A DNA stretch of 5,204 bases from assembly GCA_031267855.1 (NCBI GenBank), contig JAIRYH010000015.1, positions 1 through 5,204 of the forward strand. The letters run 5' to 3'. A program made the position numbers and the translations under genes. The notes under the pieces are model-generated. The model saw nothing but the letters and a program-made list of their open reading frames with translations. It was not told the DNA's origin and searched no databases. The stretch comes from Prevotellaceae bacterium. Its GTDB lineage: Bacteria > Bacteroidota > Bacteroidia > Bacteroidales > UBA932. Shown here piece after piece: positions 5,117 through 5,204 of the stretch. Position 1 is the first letter of the stretch. Every line of letters starts with the position of its first letter.

Positions 5117-5190
5117 CGCCCGAAGGGCGCGCTTTTCATAACCGCAGGTCAACGACCTGCGGGGAACGTGCGTCCCCGTGGCCGCTGCCA
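5117..5190. repeat. cluster of four small hairpins, REP-like
   Basis: The dyads in order are CGCCC-GAA-GGGCG (5117-5129), CCGCAGGTC-AAC-GACCTGCGG (5142-5162, a perfect 9-bp stem), GGGGA-N7-TCCCC (5161-5177) and TGGC-CGCT-GCCA (5179-5190). The sequence is non-coding and GC-rich against AT-rich flanks. Such a run of tight hairpins is typical of repetitive extragenic palindromes. The first hairpin is followed by TTTT at 5133-5136 and could terminate plus-strand transcription. The element may continue past the window edge. Confidence 0.6.
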
Positions 5191-5204
5191 AAAAGTCAAA
5201 GGTT

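Overview
The window looks like chromosomal DNA from a member of the Bacteroidetes, most likely order Bacteroidales. All five proteins read as Bacteroidales-type homologues. Promoters follow the Bacteroidetes consensus (TTTG about 19 nt upstream of TAnnTTTG) instead of -35/-10, and Shine-Dalgarno sequences are absent. No mobile-element gene, tRNA, rRNA or CRISPR array was seen.

Layout. Positions 1-588 hold no convincing protein gene. They contain a 14-bp tandem duplication (13-40), overlapping small dyads (111-150), a candidate structured RNA on the minus strand (about 415 down to 189) with a near-perfect promoter (422-452) and a hairpin/T6 end, and an 8-bp tandem repeat (513-552). Next comes a thiL-like gene (589-1623, minus), divergent from a MarC-family membrane protein gene (1690-2274, plus). 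The two promoters share about 65 bp. A deoxynucleoside kinase gene follows (2425-3036, plus) with its own promoter. It converges, 17 bp apart, on a minus-strand pair: a uridine-phosphorylase-like gene (3945-4823) followed 27 bp later by a SirB1/transglutaminase-like gene (3054-3917). The right end (about 4886-5204) holds an operator-like dyad, GC-rich nested palindromes and a cluster of small hairpins, with no gene.

How the genes fit together. The phosphorylase and the deoxynucleoside kinase are both nucleoside-salvage functions, one splitting nucleosides and one phosphorylating deoxynucleosides, but they are separate transcription units. ThiL would act in the last step of thiamine diphosphate synthesis. 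MarC and the SirB1-like protein have no settled function.

The two points most worth attention are the unannotated minus-strand RNA locus at 189-452 and the thiL-like protein. The latter keeps the ThiL fold signatures but has lost several Asp/Thr/Asn/Ser residues of the metal/nucleotide site (STD to SAG, VN to AG, GGD to GGN, IDISDG to INVRNG), as if it were a pseudoenzyme or a repurposed paralogue.
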